This document shows positions 38,085 through 47,955 of a stretch of 52,930 bases of DNA, piece by piece. The notes beneath the pieces are model-generated. The model was given only the letters and a program-made list of their open reading frames with translations. It made no database searches and had not been told where the DNA came from. The DNA comes from Acinetobacter harbinensis (lineage in GTDB: Bacteria; Pseudomonadota; Gammaproteobacteria; Pseudomonadales; Moraxellaceae), in the NCBI RefSeq assembly GCF_000816495.1, contig NZ_JXBK01000001.1, positions 883,362 to 936,291 of the forward strand. Reading direction: 5' to 3'. The translations under genes were made by a program, and so were the position numbers. Position 1 is the first letter of the stretch. Each line of letters opens with the position of its first letter.

Positions 38085-38654
38085 ATGGGTGCAAATTCTG
38101 CGCTAATTTTTGGCATTATCATTAACGTAGCGATTTTGCTCGTATTCTTCCGTTTTCTTATGCAGTTGGCTGCCGTCAATGCATATAATCCAGTGGTAAT
38201 GTCCACCGCTAAAGCCACAAAATTAGTAGACGTCTTTGGGCGTATTTTTCCAACGGTGGGTAAAGGTCGCGTTAATCTCGCCGCTTTGGCCTTGATCGTG
38301 GTTCTATATTTGCTCAAAATTTTTGGGGTGATGTATTTGTCCGGCGCGATGCCAAACAGTCCGATTCATTTGGTGATGCTCACCTTTGTCACCATGATTC
38401 AAGACTTGATCCGTTTTTGTCGCTATTTGATTTTTGCCACCATTATCTTAAGTTGGGTGGTAATGTTTACCCAGTCGCGTTCACCTTATATTGAAGTGAT
38501 TCAAGAATTGGCCGAACCATTGTTGGCGCCTTTTCGCCGTATTTTACCCAATATGGGCATGATTGATCTGTCACCGATTATTGCCTTTTTAACTTTATAT
38601 ATTATTGAAATCATTATGAATCAAGTGGCGGTGGTGTTGTTAACCGGCCTGTAA
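38085..38654 (+). CDS. YggT-family membrane protein
   Basis: An integral membrane protein of 189 residues built of two YggT repeats, each with two hydrophobic segments (first ~5-90, second ~105-185). The conserved motif is seen as RFLMQLAAVNAYNPVVM in the first and EVIQELAEPLLAPFRRILPNMGMIDLSP-like features in the second. Family members are linked to osmotic or ion stress tolerance and, by gene neighbourhood, to cell division or envelope functions. A good TTAGGAAAG lies before the ATG. It is the second gene of a proC operon. Confidence 0.9.
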   Translation: MGANSALIFGIIINVAILLVFFRFLMQLAAVNAYNPVVMSTAKATKLVDVFGRIFPTVGKGRVNLAALALIVVLYLLKIFGVMYLSGAMPNSPIHLVMLTFVTMIQDLIRFCRYLIFATIILSWVVMFTQSRSPYIEVIQELAEPLLAPFRRILPNMGMIDLSPIIAFLTLYIIEIIMNQVAVVLLTGL

Positions 38655-38664
38655 AAATAAAGAT

Positions 38665-38696
38665 TAAAAAAAGGACTCGATTGAGTCCTTTTTTTA
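38665..38696. terminator. Bidirectional terminator between yggT and polA
   Basis: AAGGACTC, loop GATT, GAGTCCTT, with A and T runs on either side; it serves both convergent genes. Confidence 0.92.
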
Positions 38697-38736
38697 GGCT
38701 TAAACATTCTATTTTACGATAAGCACAAAGCGCAGA

Positions 38737-41502
38737 TTAATGCGCTTCATCCCAATTCATCCCTTTACCGACTTCAACAATTAAAGGCACAGAAAGTTTG
38801 ACCACCGATTGCATCACCGTCGCCAATTTCAGCGCCAGTTCATCGGCAATATCGGCGTCCACCTCAAACACCAATTCATCGTGGACTTGCAGTAGCATTT
38901 TGGCCTGATCTTTGGGCAGCATTTTATCCACTTCGACCATCGCCATCTTAATAATATCCGCTGCGCTGCCTTGCAATGGCGCATTAATGGCGGCGCGTTC
39001 GGCACCTTTACGCACCATCATATTGCGAGCATCAATATCGGGGGTATATAAACGACGCCCAAAAATTGTTTCGACAAAACCTTGTTCTAAGGCAATTTGA
39101 CGCGTACGTTGCATGTATTCATAAATGCCCGGATAACGCTGAAAATATTGCTTAATATAGTTTTGTGATTCTGCGCGACTAAACCCCAGTTGACGAATCA
39201 GGCCAAATTCTGACATGCCGTATAGCAAACCAAAGTTCACCGCTTTGGCTTGACGACGTTGATCGTGAGTCACATCGTCTAAGGCAATACCCAAAACTTC
39301 AGCAGCGGTGCGGCGATGCACATCTTGACCATGATTAAAGGCATGAACCAAGGCTTCATCTTGTGACAGATGGGCCATCAAACGTAATTCAATTTGTGAG
39401 TAATCGGCGGCCAGTAACACGCGTCCTTCAGGTGCAACAAAGGCTTTACGAATTTGACGGCCAATTTCAGTACGAATTGGAATATTTTGTAGATTGGGAT
39501 CGGTGGAAGATAAACGCCCCGTTGCTGTTAGTGCTTGATGATAACTGGTATGTACACGTCGGCTGTCAGGATGGGCTTGTTTTTGTAAACCATCGGTATA
39601 GGTACTTTTGAGTTTAGAAAGTCCGCGATATTCTAAAATCAATGCACTAATCGGATGCTCAATTTTTTCTAAAATACTTTCGCTGGTGCTGTATTGACCA
39701 GTGGCCGTTTTTTTACCACCTTTAAGCCCGAGTGTCTCAAATAAGACTTCACCGACTTGTTTTGGTGAGCTGACATTAAAACTTTGCCCCGCCAATGCGG
39801 TAATTTGCTGTTCTAAATCGGCAATGGCAGTTGAAAACTCAACACTCAACTGATCTAAAAAATTCACATCCAGTTCAATGCCATTTTCTTCCATCGCGGT
39901 GAGCACACGCGCCACGGGCATTTCAATATTATGCAAAATCCCACTGAGCGCAGGAACTTCTGCCAATTTTTTCGATAAAACTTCAAACAAACGATAGGTC
40001 ACATGCGCATCTTCTGCGGCATAGGGCGCTGCCTGCTCTAATTCAATTTGATTAAAACTTTTTTGTTTGACGCCTTTACCCGCCACTTGTTCATAGGTCG
40101 TAGTGAAATGACTTAAGTATAAGCGCGCGACATCGTCCATACCGTGACGGGTAGCCACCGAATTTAAAACGTAAGAGGCCAGCATGGTGTCGAAATACCA
40201 ACCGCGTAATTCAATGCCGTGATTATGTAAAATATGTGCATCATATTTTAAATGATGGCCAATTTTTTCAATGGTGGCATCTTCTAAAATCGGTTTGATC
40301 TGCGCCAAAATAATTTCACGATTGAGTTGTTCGGGTGCACCCTCATAATCATGTGCCAATGGAATGTAATAGGCATCTTGGGCATCAAAAGCCACAGAAA
40401 AGCCGACCATTTGGGCAATGCGATAATCTAAGCTGGTGGTTTCAGTATCAAAAGCAAAACGCTTTGCAGTGCTTAAGCGGCTAAAGAGGTGATCCCAGTC
40501 CGCTTGACTAAGAACCGTATGATAGGTTGCTTGTCCGAGTTGATCATCGACACTGGTGAGCGCCGCGTGATCTGCTGTGACCGAGGTTTCGGCGTGGTGT
40601 ACCGATTTTTCAATCACTTGAGAATTTTGTTTATAGGCTGAATTATTCGGGTTGTTGGGATGATCCAAGGACTGTAATTGATTGCGAAATTCAAGTTCGG
40701 TATACAGTTGACGCAGTTGTTCAACATTCGGGTCACGTACTTTTAGATCTTCATAGCTGAGTCCCATATCAAGATCGCAGACAATACTGGCCAATTGATG
40801 ATCCAGCGCGATACCCTCGACATTGTCTTTAATATTTTGACCGACTTTACCTTTGATCTGATCGACATTTTCTAAAATGTCACCAATTGAGCCATATTCA
40901 GTCAACAGTTTGGCCGCAGTCTTGGCACCAACGCCGGGCACGCCGCGAATACCATCGGATGCATCGCCCATCAAGGTTAAATAGTCGATCATTTGATTGG
41001 GCCAGACGCCAAATTTCTCAAATACACCATTGATGTCCATCGGCTTGTCTTTAAAGCTGTCCTCTAGGGTGACTTTATCGCTGACCAACTGCGCCATATC
41101 TTTATCGCCGGTGGAAATCAGCACTTGATAGCCAGCTGCTTCGGCGCGTTTAGCCAGTGTGCCTATCACATCATCGGCTTCTGCCCCTGGCAAGGTATGC
41201 AAAGGAATGCCCAAGGCACGAATCAGGGCGTGCAAATAGGGAATTTGCTGTGAAAGTTCATCCGGCATACTTGGACGATCGCCTTTATAGCTTGCGGACA
41301 AGGCATGGCGAAAAGTCGGTTCGGGTGTATCGAAAATCACGGCCATATGGCTGGGTTGAATACGACGCATCAATTTTTGAATGGCAGAGATCGCACCACG
41401 AATTGCGTTGGTCTGTAAACCAGTAGAAGTGGTTAGTGGTGGCAGTGCATGGTATGCACGAAATAAAAAATATGAGCCATCGACCAAAACAAATGGTGGC
41501 AT
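38737..41502 (-). CDS. polA: DNA polymerase I
   Basis: Repair and Okazaki-fragment polymerase. Three domains are visible: the 5'-3' exonuclease (start to ~290; VDGSYFLFRAYHALPP, GDKDMAQL, GVPGVGAKTAAKLL), a 3'-5' proofreading domain (~340-530; FAFDTETTSLDYRIAQMVGF, KYDAHIL), and the family A polymerase core (~560-921; DYSQIELRLMAHLS, RRQAKAVNFGLLYGMS, LQVHDELVFEV). The proofreading carboxylates (DTE) are present. I place the start at 41502 (MPPFVLVDGS, 921 residues) with AGGAATC upstream; the open frame extends 24 codons further upstream without homology. Confidence 0.97.
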   Translation of the reverse strand: MPPFVLVDGSYFLFRAYHALPPLTTSTGLQTNAIRGAISAIQKLMRRIQPSHMAVIFDTPEPTFRHALSASYKGDRPSMPDELSQQIPYLHALIRALGIPLHTLPGAEADDVIGTLAKRAEAAGYQVLISTGDKDMAQLVSDKVTLEDSFKDKPMDINGVFEKFGVWPNQMIDYLTLMGDASDGIRGVPGVGAKTAAKLLTEYGSIGDILENVDQIKGKVGQNIKDNVEGIALDHQLASIVCDLDMGLSYEDLKVRDPNVEQLRQLYTELEFRNQLQSLDHPNNPNNSAYKQNSQVIEKSVHHAETSVTADHAALTSVDDQLGQATYHTVLSQADWDHLFSRLSTAKRFAFDTETTSLDYRIAQMVGFSVAFDAQDAYYIPLAHDYEGAPEQLNREIILAQIKPILEDATIEKIGHHLKYDAHILHNHGIELRGWYFDTMLASYVLNSVATRHGMDDVARLYLSHFTTTYEQVAGKGVKQKSFNQIELEQAAPYAAEDAHVTYRLFEVLSKKLAEVPALSGILHNIEMPVARVLTAMEENGIELDVNFLDQLSVEFSTAIADLEQQITALAGQSFNVSSPKQVGEVLFETLGLKGGKKTATGQYSTSESILEKIEHPISALILEYRGLSKLKSTYTDGLQKQAHPDSRRVHTSYHQALTATGRLSSTDPNLQNIPIRTEIGRQIRKAFVAPEGRVLLAADYSQIELRLMAHLSQDEALVHAFNHGQDVHRRTAAEVLGIALDDVTHDQRRQAKAVNFGLLYGMSEFGLIRQLGFSRAESQNYIKQYFQRYPGIYEYMQRTRQIALEQGFVETIFGRRLYTPDIDARNMMVRKGAERAAINAPLQGSAADIIKMAMVEVDKMLPKDQAKMLLQVHDELVFEVDADIADELALKLATVMQSVVKLSVPLIVEVGKGMNWDEAH

Positions 41503-41665
41503 TGAAAGATTCCTAATCCAAATAACGGTCTTATTGTACGTGATTTTGTCCGTCAATATCGCCACATCATTCAACGGGGCTGTTACTGAATATCTGATGA
41601 ATGCTTAAAAATCAAAGTCACAGCTGTTGTATGATCGGATCATTCCGCAGCGAGATATAGAAAAG

Positions 41666-44371
41666 ATGCACAACGGGCAGAGCGAAATCCGGATGATTTG
41701 GCTAATGACATTGCTGATTGTCGGGGTCGGCGCATGGTTTTTAAAGATTCCGCTATTGAGCTATCTCTGCGCTGCCGCCTTGGTGATGAGCGTGATGCAA
41801 TATGTAGATGCCATTCAAAAACCGCTTGAAAACATGACGCTGACCAATAGCGCAGCTGCGGCCTTAACCTCTAAAGTTCCATTATATCTGTCGTCTATTG
41901 TGGCTGTGGTGGCCGGCCTTATGGGCTGGAATCTAGTGGTGGGCTTGGCGGTTACCGTGTGGATTTTTTTCTTATTTAGATGGCTGCGCCGTTTAGAGTC
42001 TTTATTAATCCAACTGCAACGCTCGTCCGTTGGTAGGCTACCTCAGCAGGATTCTGTGCTTGATCCTGTTCTAGCAGCTGTCGTGGATGATCCGTCCAGC
42101 GCTGTTGCCAGCACACAGGCGTTGGGCTTAACTGCACAACTTAGACAATGGCTTTTTCACGGCAATCCGGTGTTAAAAGTCGCCATCGTGGTGTTGATTG
42201 TGGGCGTGGTGCTGTTGTTACGTTTTGCCACGGAACATTGGCAACTGAGTTTGGCGTTAAAGCTCAGCCTTGTGGCGAGTATCAGTCTTGCTGTGACGGC
42301 CTTGGGTTGTGCTTTACAGAGTAAAAATCGAAGTTTTGCTTTGGCTTTAGAAGGCTTAGGGTTAGCGGTATTGTTTCTGACGTTATTCTTTGCATATTAC
42401 AATGCCGTGATCGCCTCATTTGCTTGGGCGGCCTTGGCTTTTGCACTGATTATGGCGTTAACACTGTATTTAAGTTTAAAACAACAAGCCATTGAATTGG
42501 CGTTGATGGCGATGGTCATTGCCTATGCCGCTCCCTTTACCTTGCCGGTTCGTAATGCCAGCGCCATTGAATTGGTGGCCTATTATGCGGTCATTAATCT
42601 TGCGGTGGCTATTTTAAGTACGCTTAGACCATGGAAAACCCTCAATCAAATTGCATTTTTAATCACGGTAATTATCGGTGGTGGCTATGCTTTTCAGGTT
42701 GGTGATCAATCACAGCGTAGTACCTTAAGCCTATTAATTGTGTTGCACAGCGCGATCTTTATTTGGCTGAGTTTTCGCTTTAGTCAATTGTTGGCCAAAG
42801 ATGACCTCAGCCAATTTAAACTTAAACCGGCTTTAGATATTGCACTGATTTTTGGTGCACCGATTGTGGCCTATATCTTTATTTATTTAATCTATTTTGA
42901 AGAGACCACAGTGCAAGCTATGGCCAGCCTTGGGTTTGCCATTTTATATGCCGGCTTATATCAAGGTGCTAAACGCAATCAAGCTTTACCTTTAATTTCA
43001 CAAAGCTATTTCAGTTTGATGCTAATTTTCTTGGTGCTCATTCCGCCTATTTTGCTGCCAGAGCAGTGGAGTGTGCTGGGTTGGGCGCTAGAAGGGCTAT
43101 TGATTTTCAGCTATGCCTTGTGGATCAAGTCATCTATTAGTCGTTATTTGGCCATTGGGCTGTTGATTGTGGCCGGTTTATCCAGCTTGTACTATTGGGT
43201 GGAGTTGCCGTACTTTCCTCGTCAGATGTATTGGGGCTTATGTGTGAGCTATTTTGCGGTGGTGCTCATTTCAAACAGCCGTGCCGATTTTAGAGAGCAA
43301 CTTAGTCCGGCTACCGTAAGCTTTAATGCATTACAAATGCTCTGCGCCACCAGTTTACTGTTTATTTTATTACTCGATCATCTTGATCATGCTCAGAAGT
43401 TAACTTTAAGCTTATTGATAGTCTGTGGCACTTATCTGTTGATGAACGAGCTGATGTTGGCCTGTAAAGCCAGCTCATCATGGTTATTTGCCAAATGGTT
43501 GGGCTTGGTTCCCATATTTGTTTTTGCCTTAATTCTGGTGATTGATCAAACTCAGCAGGGCATTATTGTATGGCCTTCTACTTTTGAGCGTCTAGGCTTT
43601 GCCGCCGCAGGTATCATGTTGGCCATCTTATGGCTGCGTCCACTATTGGGAGTGCGCACCGAAAAAGAATGGGTGAGTTTGGGCGTGTTAATAAGTCTAG
43701 CGATGGGCAGTTTAACCCTGCTACCGAGTATGCCGTATATCAGCGTGGTGATTTTACCGCTGCTGTTTTGTGCTTGGTGTTATTGGCAAGTGCATAATCC
43801 GGACTGGAAAATATTTTGGCAAGCCCGCAGTAGCTTAATATTGATGGCAACGTGGATCATCTGTTCGCAATTGTTAAGTCAGCAAGCCTTTCAGGCCTAT
43901 TTGCTGCCGATTCTCAATCCTTTTGATGCGGTGAGTATTGCCATGCTGGCCGGCTTTATTTGGATGCTGTCGTTGCAAGTCAAGTCCGGTTTGGATAAAA
44001 GTATCGTGGCGATTTTAATGGTGCTGAGTTTGCTGTGGTTAAGCAGTTATATCCTGCTGCGCGCTTTGCATCTTTATCTGGCTACGCCATTGAATGAATT
44101 GGCGGTGTGGACGGATGGTACGGTACAACTGAGTTTGACTTTACTGTGGGTCGGATTGGCCTGCATGACCATGCGTTTGGCCAGTCATAAACAATTGCGT
44201 TCGGTGTGGATTTTGGGTGGCAGTATTTTGGTGGTGGTCACCTTAAAACTGGTGCTGTTTGATTTATCGCATATTGGCACCTTAACGCGGGTAATTTCCT
44301 TTTTGGGCGCAGGCTTTATGATGCTGATTATTGCTTATATTGCGCCCATTCCGGAACATTCGGAAAGTTAG
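41666..44371 (+). CDS. Multi-pass membrane protein, DUF2339 type
   Basis: A ~900-residue, extremely hydrophobic protein with more than twenty predicted membrane segments. A soluble, charged loop lies near residues 115-165 before the block NPVLKVAIVVLIVGVVLLLRF, typical of DUF2339 proteins. These are widespread in Gram-negative bacteria, and their biochemical role is unknown to me. Starts at 41666 (MHNGQ) or 41693 (MIWLM) are both possible; I choose the first. The short gap from polA (divergent, 163 bp) holds both promoters. No partner gene is in the same operon. Confidence 0.8.
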   Translation: MHNGQSEIRMIWLMTLLIVGVGAWFLKIPLLSYLCAAALVMSVMQYVDAIQKPLENMTLTNSAAAALTSKVPLYLSSIVAVVAGLMGWNLVVGLAVTVWIFFLFRWLRRLESLLIQLQRSSVGRLPQQDSVLDPVLAAVVDDPSSAVASTQALGLTAQLRQWLFHGNPVLKVAIVVLIVGVVLLLRFATEHWQLSLALKLSLVASISLAVTALGCALQSKNRSFALALEGLGLAVLFLTLFFAYYNAVIASFAWAALAFALIMALTLYLSLKQQAIELALMAMVIAYAAPFTLPVRNASAIELVAYYAVINLAVAILSTLRPWKTLNQIAFLITVIIGGGYAFQVGDQSQRSTLSLLIVLHSAIFIWLSFRFSQLLAKDDLSQFKLKPALDIALIFGAPIVAYIFIYLIYFEETTVQAMASLGFAILYAGLYQGAKRNQALPLISQSYFSLMLIFLVLIPPILLPEQWSVLGWALEGLLIFSYALWIKSSISRYLAIGLLIVAGLSSLYYWVELPYFPRQMYWGLCVSYFAVVLISNSRADFREQLSPATVSFNALQMLCATSLLFILLLDHLDHAQKLTLSLLIVCGTYLLMNELMLACKASSSWLFAKWLGLVPIFVFALILVIDQTQQGIIVWPSTFERLGFAAAGIMLAILWLRPLLGVRTEKEWVSLGVLISLAMGSLTLLPSMPYISVVILPLLFCAWCYWQVHNPDWKIFWQARSSLILMATWIICSQLLSQQAFQAYLLPILNPFDAVSIAMLAGFIWMLSLQVKSGLDKSIVAILMVLSLLWLSSYILLRALHLYLATPLNELAVWTDGTVQLSLTLLWVGLACMTMRLASHKQLRSVWILGGSILVVVTLKLVLFDLSHIGTLTRVISFLGAGFMMLIIAYIAPIPEHSES

Positions 44372-44446
44372 GCTGAAGCTAACAGCATTTTAAAATACTC
44401 GCTTTGCTTTTAACCGATGCAAGAGTCTGTATTTTTTTAAACAGAA

Positions 44447-44488
44447 CATAGGAATGCTGCGCTGAGATGGTCACGTTTCATTCCTATG
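44447..44488. repeat. 10-bp perfect inverted repeat with 22-bp spacer
   Basis: CATAGGAATG (44447-44456) and CATTCCTATG (44479-44488) are exact reverse complements. They lie in the gap between the convergent DUF2339 and MscS genes. No T-run follows either arm. It could be an RNA-level hairpin or a protein-binding site. Confidence 0.5.
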
Positions 44489-44536
44489 CTTCTTACAGCG
44501 TTGCTGCTGATGTTTCTAGGTTGTAGCGCTTTTTAG
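44486..44536 (+). pseudogene. Possible broken micro-lipoprotein gene
   Basis: A 16-codon frame reads MLLTALLLMFLGCSAF and stops. It looks exactly like the end of a lipoprotein signal with lipobox FLGC, leaving only four mature residues. One extra T in the T5 run at 44530-44534 would extend it to LGPIYYPLKAVMRYFG and a stop at ~44582, close to the mscS end. Upstream codons in the same frame (RWSRFIP) look like a signal-peptide n-region, but no ATG precedes them. It may be a decayed small lipoprotein gene or a sequencing indel. The call is speculative. Confidence 0.25.
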
Positions 44537-44570
44537 GCCCCATCTATTACCCTTTAAAAGCAGTGATGCG

Positions 44571-45497
44571 CTATTTTGGATGACTTTCTCGTTTCAGTTC
44601 TTTGGCATTGGCGTATTGATCAAGATCATCATCAGTTAAAGGCTGCATTGCCGCAGGGCGATCGACAAAACCCATTTTCGGAACCGGAATTTCAATTTGA
44701 TTATCGACAAAGCCATTACGGATACGCTCTTGCATCTCATCGCGTACTTTTAAGAAATTGTCCTGATGACACCAAATGGCAAACAACAGCTCTATAGAGG
44801 ATTCACGAAATGCGGTTACCGTCACGGCAGGTTTAGGATCGGCCAAGACCAATGGATATTTGTTCGCGACATCCAGTAACACTTCACGCACTTTAATAAT
44901 ATCTTCGTGAAAGTTAATTGCCAATGTGATCGGAATACGCAGGATTGGAAATTTAGACAGGTTATATACCGGTGCACGAATGAGTTGCTCATTGGGCACG
45001 CGAACATAGACATTGTCTTGGGTGAGTAATTTAACTGAGAGTAAATCAATGGAAATGACTTCGCCCTCGACAGTGTGGCCGCGAATCAGCGTCATTTGTA
45101 TGGTGTCGCCCACTTCAAAAGAGCCTTCACCAATCAAGAATAAACCACTGATTAAATTAGATGCTGAGGTTTGTGAAGCAAAACCCAAAGCCACAGTTAA
45201 AATACCGGCTGCACCCAAAAATACACTCAGTTTAAAGCCAGCTTCTTTTAAACTGGTCATGACAAAAATTAAGAAAATAAAATAGAAAATCCCGCGGCCC
45301 CAGACCAAACTTTGATGGGCATTGAAGCGCACACCAATGGTGCGAATAAAGGCATTCGAGACCAATCTGGCAATCACAAATCCAATAATCGATAGGATAA
45401 TCGCCACTAAAATTTCACTTAAGCGTTCGGTGTTAATATTGGTGTAAATACCCTTAAGACTGTCGCTGATCTCTTTGGGGATATTAGACTCTGCCAT
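44571..45497 (-). CDS. Small-conductance mechanosensitive channel family protein (MscS)
   Basis: An inner-membrane channel that opens on membrane tension to release solutes. Three N-terminal hydrophobic segments end in the pore-lining helix (FLGAAGILTVALGFASQTSASNLISGLFL), then the beta domain (GDTIQMTLIRGHTVEGEVISI, VRVPNEQLIRAPVYNLSKFP) and a C-terminal alpha/beta region. The 308 residues are close to MscS of E. coli (286). It starts 8 bp after a DUF432 gene, so the two form an operon. The last residues (KRESHPK) are charged. The exact subtype is not certain. Confidence 0.92.
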   Translation of the reverse strand: MAESNIPKEISDSLKGIYTNINTERLSEILVAIILSIIGFVIARLVSNAFIRTIGVRFNAHQSLVWGRGIFYFIFLIFVMTSLKEAGFKLSVFLGAAGILTVALGFASQTSASNLISGLFLIGEGSFEVGDTIQMTLIRGHTVEGEVISIDLLSVKLLTQDNVYVRVPNEQLIRAPVYNLSKFPILRIPITLAINFHEDIIKVREVLLDVANKYPLVLADPKPAVTVTAFRESSIELLFAIWCHQDNFLKVRDEMQERIRNGFVDNQIEIPVPKMGFVDRPAAMQPLTDDDLDQYANAKELKRESHPK

Positions 45498-45505
45498 GCG
45501 AACCT

Positions 45506-46333
45506 CTAGAAAAATGAATCAAACATATTGAATAACGCACTGGCAGGTGCGCGGGGTGGATGTACATACATCACTTCACCAGCATGCGGTGGGGTACGAT
45601 TTTCAATGCGAATGCGCGGTGGCCGATCGACACTTTCTTGTAATACCTTAATTTGTGAGGTCCATAAGCGACCGGTACTTTCACTATAAAACAAAGGCAG
45701 TGCTGAAACGGGCACATTCATACGATCAAAACGTAACTGTTGATGACTGATATTGTGAAACTCAATGGGTGTCACTGCACGAAAAGAACGCGGTTTTAAT
45801 TGATGTAACTCAGTACGCCCATCTACTGCGGTGGCATAGCAAATCTCACCACTACGATGATTCGGGCCAAACCACGTGTCTTTGGGTAAAATAATCGGAA
45901 TATCAAACAGCGGGTCTTTTTGTCCTTCGACGAAACCGGCAATCCACAGCGGGGTACTGATATATAACGTGCCGCGTTGGCCGGCTGGAATATAAATGGG
46001 ATCGACCGGTTTAATCACCACCGAACGATTTGCTAAACGCGGCATCAATTGCAGTTTATTGTGCGTGGCTTTAAACATATAGCGCTCAACTTCCACCGGC
46101 AGTGGAAAAGCAAAATGGGCATCTTCAATCAGATGCCATTTTTGTTCATAGTCGTATTGCACTTTCGGGCGATGAAACTCCAAGCGCCACTCTTGTAAAC
46201 CACGCGTTAAGCGAAATAATAACGAACCAAATTGCCAAGTTTTGGGTTGGTTTAATTCAAAATGATGTTCACCCCACCATTTTAAATGAGCATGCTCAGG
46301 TTCAATCACAATATTATTTTTAGACACCAGCAT
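45506..46333 (-). CDS. DUF432-type protein
   Basis: A soluble 275-residue protein without signal peptide or membrane segment. It shows what I recall as DUF432 features: LYISTPLWIAGFVEG, then PIILPKDTWFGPNHRSGEICYAT. Its function is unknown. In this window it lies directly upstream of an MscS-family channel, and I recall this pairing from other genomes, which suggests a role in channel assembly or control (inference). The C-terminus (PPRAPASALFNMFDSFF) is hydrophobic and may contact a partner. It is divergent from gspE. Confidence 0.68.
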   Translation of the reverse strand: MLVSKNNIVIEPEHAHLKWWGEHHFELNQPKTWQFGSLLFRLTRGLQEWRLEFHRPKVQYDYEQKWHLIEDAHFAFPLPVEVERYMFKATHNKLQLMPRLANRSVVIKPVDPIYIPAGQRGTLYISTPLWIAGFVEGQKDPLFDIPIILPKDTWFGPNHRSGEICYATAVDGRTELHQLKPRSFRAVTPIEFHNISHQQLRFDRMNVPVSALPLFYSESTGRLWTSQIKVLQESVDRPPRIRIENRTPPHAGEVMYVHPPRAPASALFNMFDSFF

Positions 46334-46425
46334 TTTCCTATATTGCTTTAGCAGTAAAAACAGACTTCACGCTGCCATACGCTTAGAGTACACTCAAATT
46401 AATTTATTCATCATTATAAACCTTG

Positions 46426-47913
46426 ATGCAAATACTTAAACAATTACAAATTCCGTATAGTTTTGCCAAACGTCATGGTGTGTTGCTGCGATATGACGGT
46501 AATCATGTCTTTATCGTACGCCGTGCCAACACGACCTTAATTGCCATACAAGAAGCAAGGCGTTATTTGGCCTATCCAGCCGAACATCAGTTATGTACTG
46601 AACAAGAATTTCAACAATTACTCAGCTCAAGCTTTGCCGGCGATACCGGTGAATCGCAGCAAGTGGCCGCAGGACTGGAAGATCATCCCGATTTACTCAG
46701 TTTGGCCGATTCTGTGCCCGAAGCTGAAGATTTGATGGATCAAGAAGATGATGCACCGATTGTACGACTGATTAATGCCTTGCTCTCTGAAGCCATTCGG
46801 GTGGGGGCATCGGATATTCATATTGAATCCTTTGAAAAAAAACTCTCGGTACGCTTACGTGTCGATGGGCAACTGCGTGAAATTGTGCAACCGCGCCGTG
46901 AACTGGCACCGCTGTTGGTGTCGCGGATTAAAGTCATGGCCAAACTTGATATTGCCGAAAAGCGCGTGCCGCAAGATGGTCGTATGTCATTAAGGTTGGC
47001 CGGACGCGAGGTCGATGTGCGGGTTTCGACCTTGCCGTCATCGCATGGTGAGCGCGTGGTGATGCGTTTACTGGATAAGCAAGCTGGACGCTTAAACATG
47101 ATCCATCTGGGTTTAATGCAGCCAGATTATGAGCGTTTAACCCAACTGGTACATCGTCCGCACGGTATTATTTTGGTGACTGGTCCTACCGGTTCAGGGA
47201 AGACCACCACGTTGTATGCTGCATTATCAGACTTAAATGATGGCTCAAAAAATATTTTAACCGCAGAAGATCCGATTGAATATCAATTGGAAGGCATTGG
47301 ACAAACGCAGGTCAATAGCAAAGTCGATATGACTTTTGCGCGCGCCTTAAAAGCCATGTTACGCCAAGATCCAGATGTGGTGATGGTCGGGGAAATTCGT
47401 GATTTAGAAACTGCTGAAATTGCGGTACAAGCTTCTTTAACGGGGCATTTGGTGCTTTCAACGCTGCACACCAATACCGCCATTGGGGCAGTGACGCGCT
47501 TAAAAGATATGGGGATTGAACCTTTCTTGTTGGCCAGTTCATTGATTGGTGTGGTGGCGCAGCGCTTGGTGCGTACTTTATGTTCGCGCTGTGCCACATG
47601 GCATGAAGCAGACAGCTTTGAACGTGATATTTTTCGTCATTTAGAGGCGGGTGCCGCCTTTAAGTTGCCTAAACCGCAAGGCTGTGAACACTGTTCGCAT
47701 AGCGGATTTATGGGACGAACAGCAATTTATGAAATTGTTCCTGTGGATGATCAAATGCGCCGTTTGATTCATGGACATGCTGCTGAATATGAAATTGAAG
47801 CTTATGCGCGTAAACAATCGGGCTCGATTCGAGATGATGGTTTACGTAAAGTCTTGACCGGTAAAACCACCCTAGAAGAAGTACTGCGCGTGACCAATGA
47901 ATCCGTCGACTAG
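46426..47913 (+). CDS. gspE: Type II secretion system ATPase
   Basis: Cytoplasmic hexameric ATPase that drives the type II secretion pseudopilus. The Walker A motif is GPTGSGKTT at about residues 253-261, the Asp box is AEDPIEYQ, Walker B is DPDVVMVGEIRDLETAEIA, and the His box SLTGHLVLSTLHTNTA. A tetracysteine zinc motif (CSRC...CEHC) marks GspE rather than a retraction ATPase. The start is the ATG at 46426 (495 residues). The other gsp genes are not adjacent, consistent with the scattered type II genes of Acinetobacter. The stop lies within a weak terminator hairpin. Confidence 0.92.
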   Translation: MQILKQLQIPYSFAKRHGVLLRYDGNHVFIVRRANTTLIAIQEARRYLAYPAEHQLCTEQEFQQLLSSSFAGDTGESQQVAAGLEDHPDLLSLADSVPEAEDLMDQEDDAPIVRLINALLSEAIRVGASDIHIESFEKKLSVRLRVDGQLREIVQPRRELAPLLVSRIKVMAKLDIAEKRVPQDGRMSLRLAGREVDVRVSTLPSSHGERVVMRLLDKQAGRLNMIHLGLMQPDYERLTQLVHRPHGIILVTGPTGSGKTTTLYAALSDLNDGSKNILTAEDPIEYQLEGIGQTQVNSKVDMTFARALKAMLRQDPDVVMVGEIRDLETAEIAVQASLTGHLVLSTLHTNTAIGAVTRLKDMGIEPFLLASSLIGVVAQRLVRTLCSRCATWHEADSFERDIFRHLEAGAAFKLPKPQGCEHCSHSGFMGRTAIYEIVPVDDQMRRLIHGHAAEYEIEAYARKQSGSIRDDGLRKVLTGKTTLEEVLRVTNESVD

Positions 47914-47929
47914 GCTGATTCATTTTTTA
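47896..47929 (+). terminator. AT-rich terminator overlapping the gspE end
   Basis: AATGAATC and GATTCATT form an 8-bp stem around a 13-base loop, followed by TTTTATTT; the gspE stop lies in the loop. Confidence 0.5.
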
Positions 47930-47955
47930 TTTATATTAAAATCTAGACGATAACA

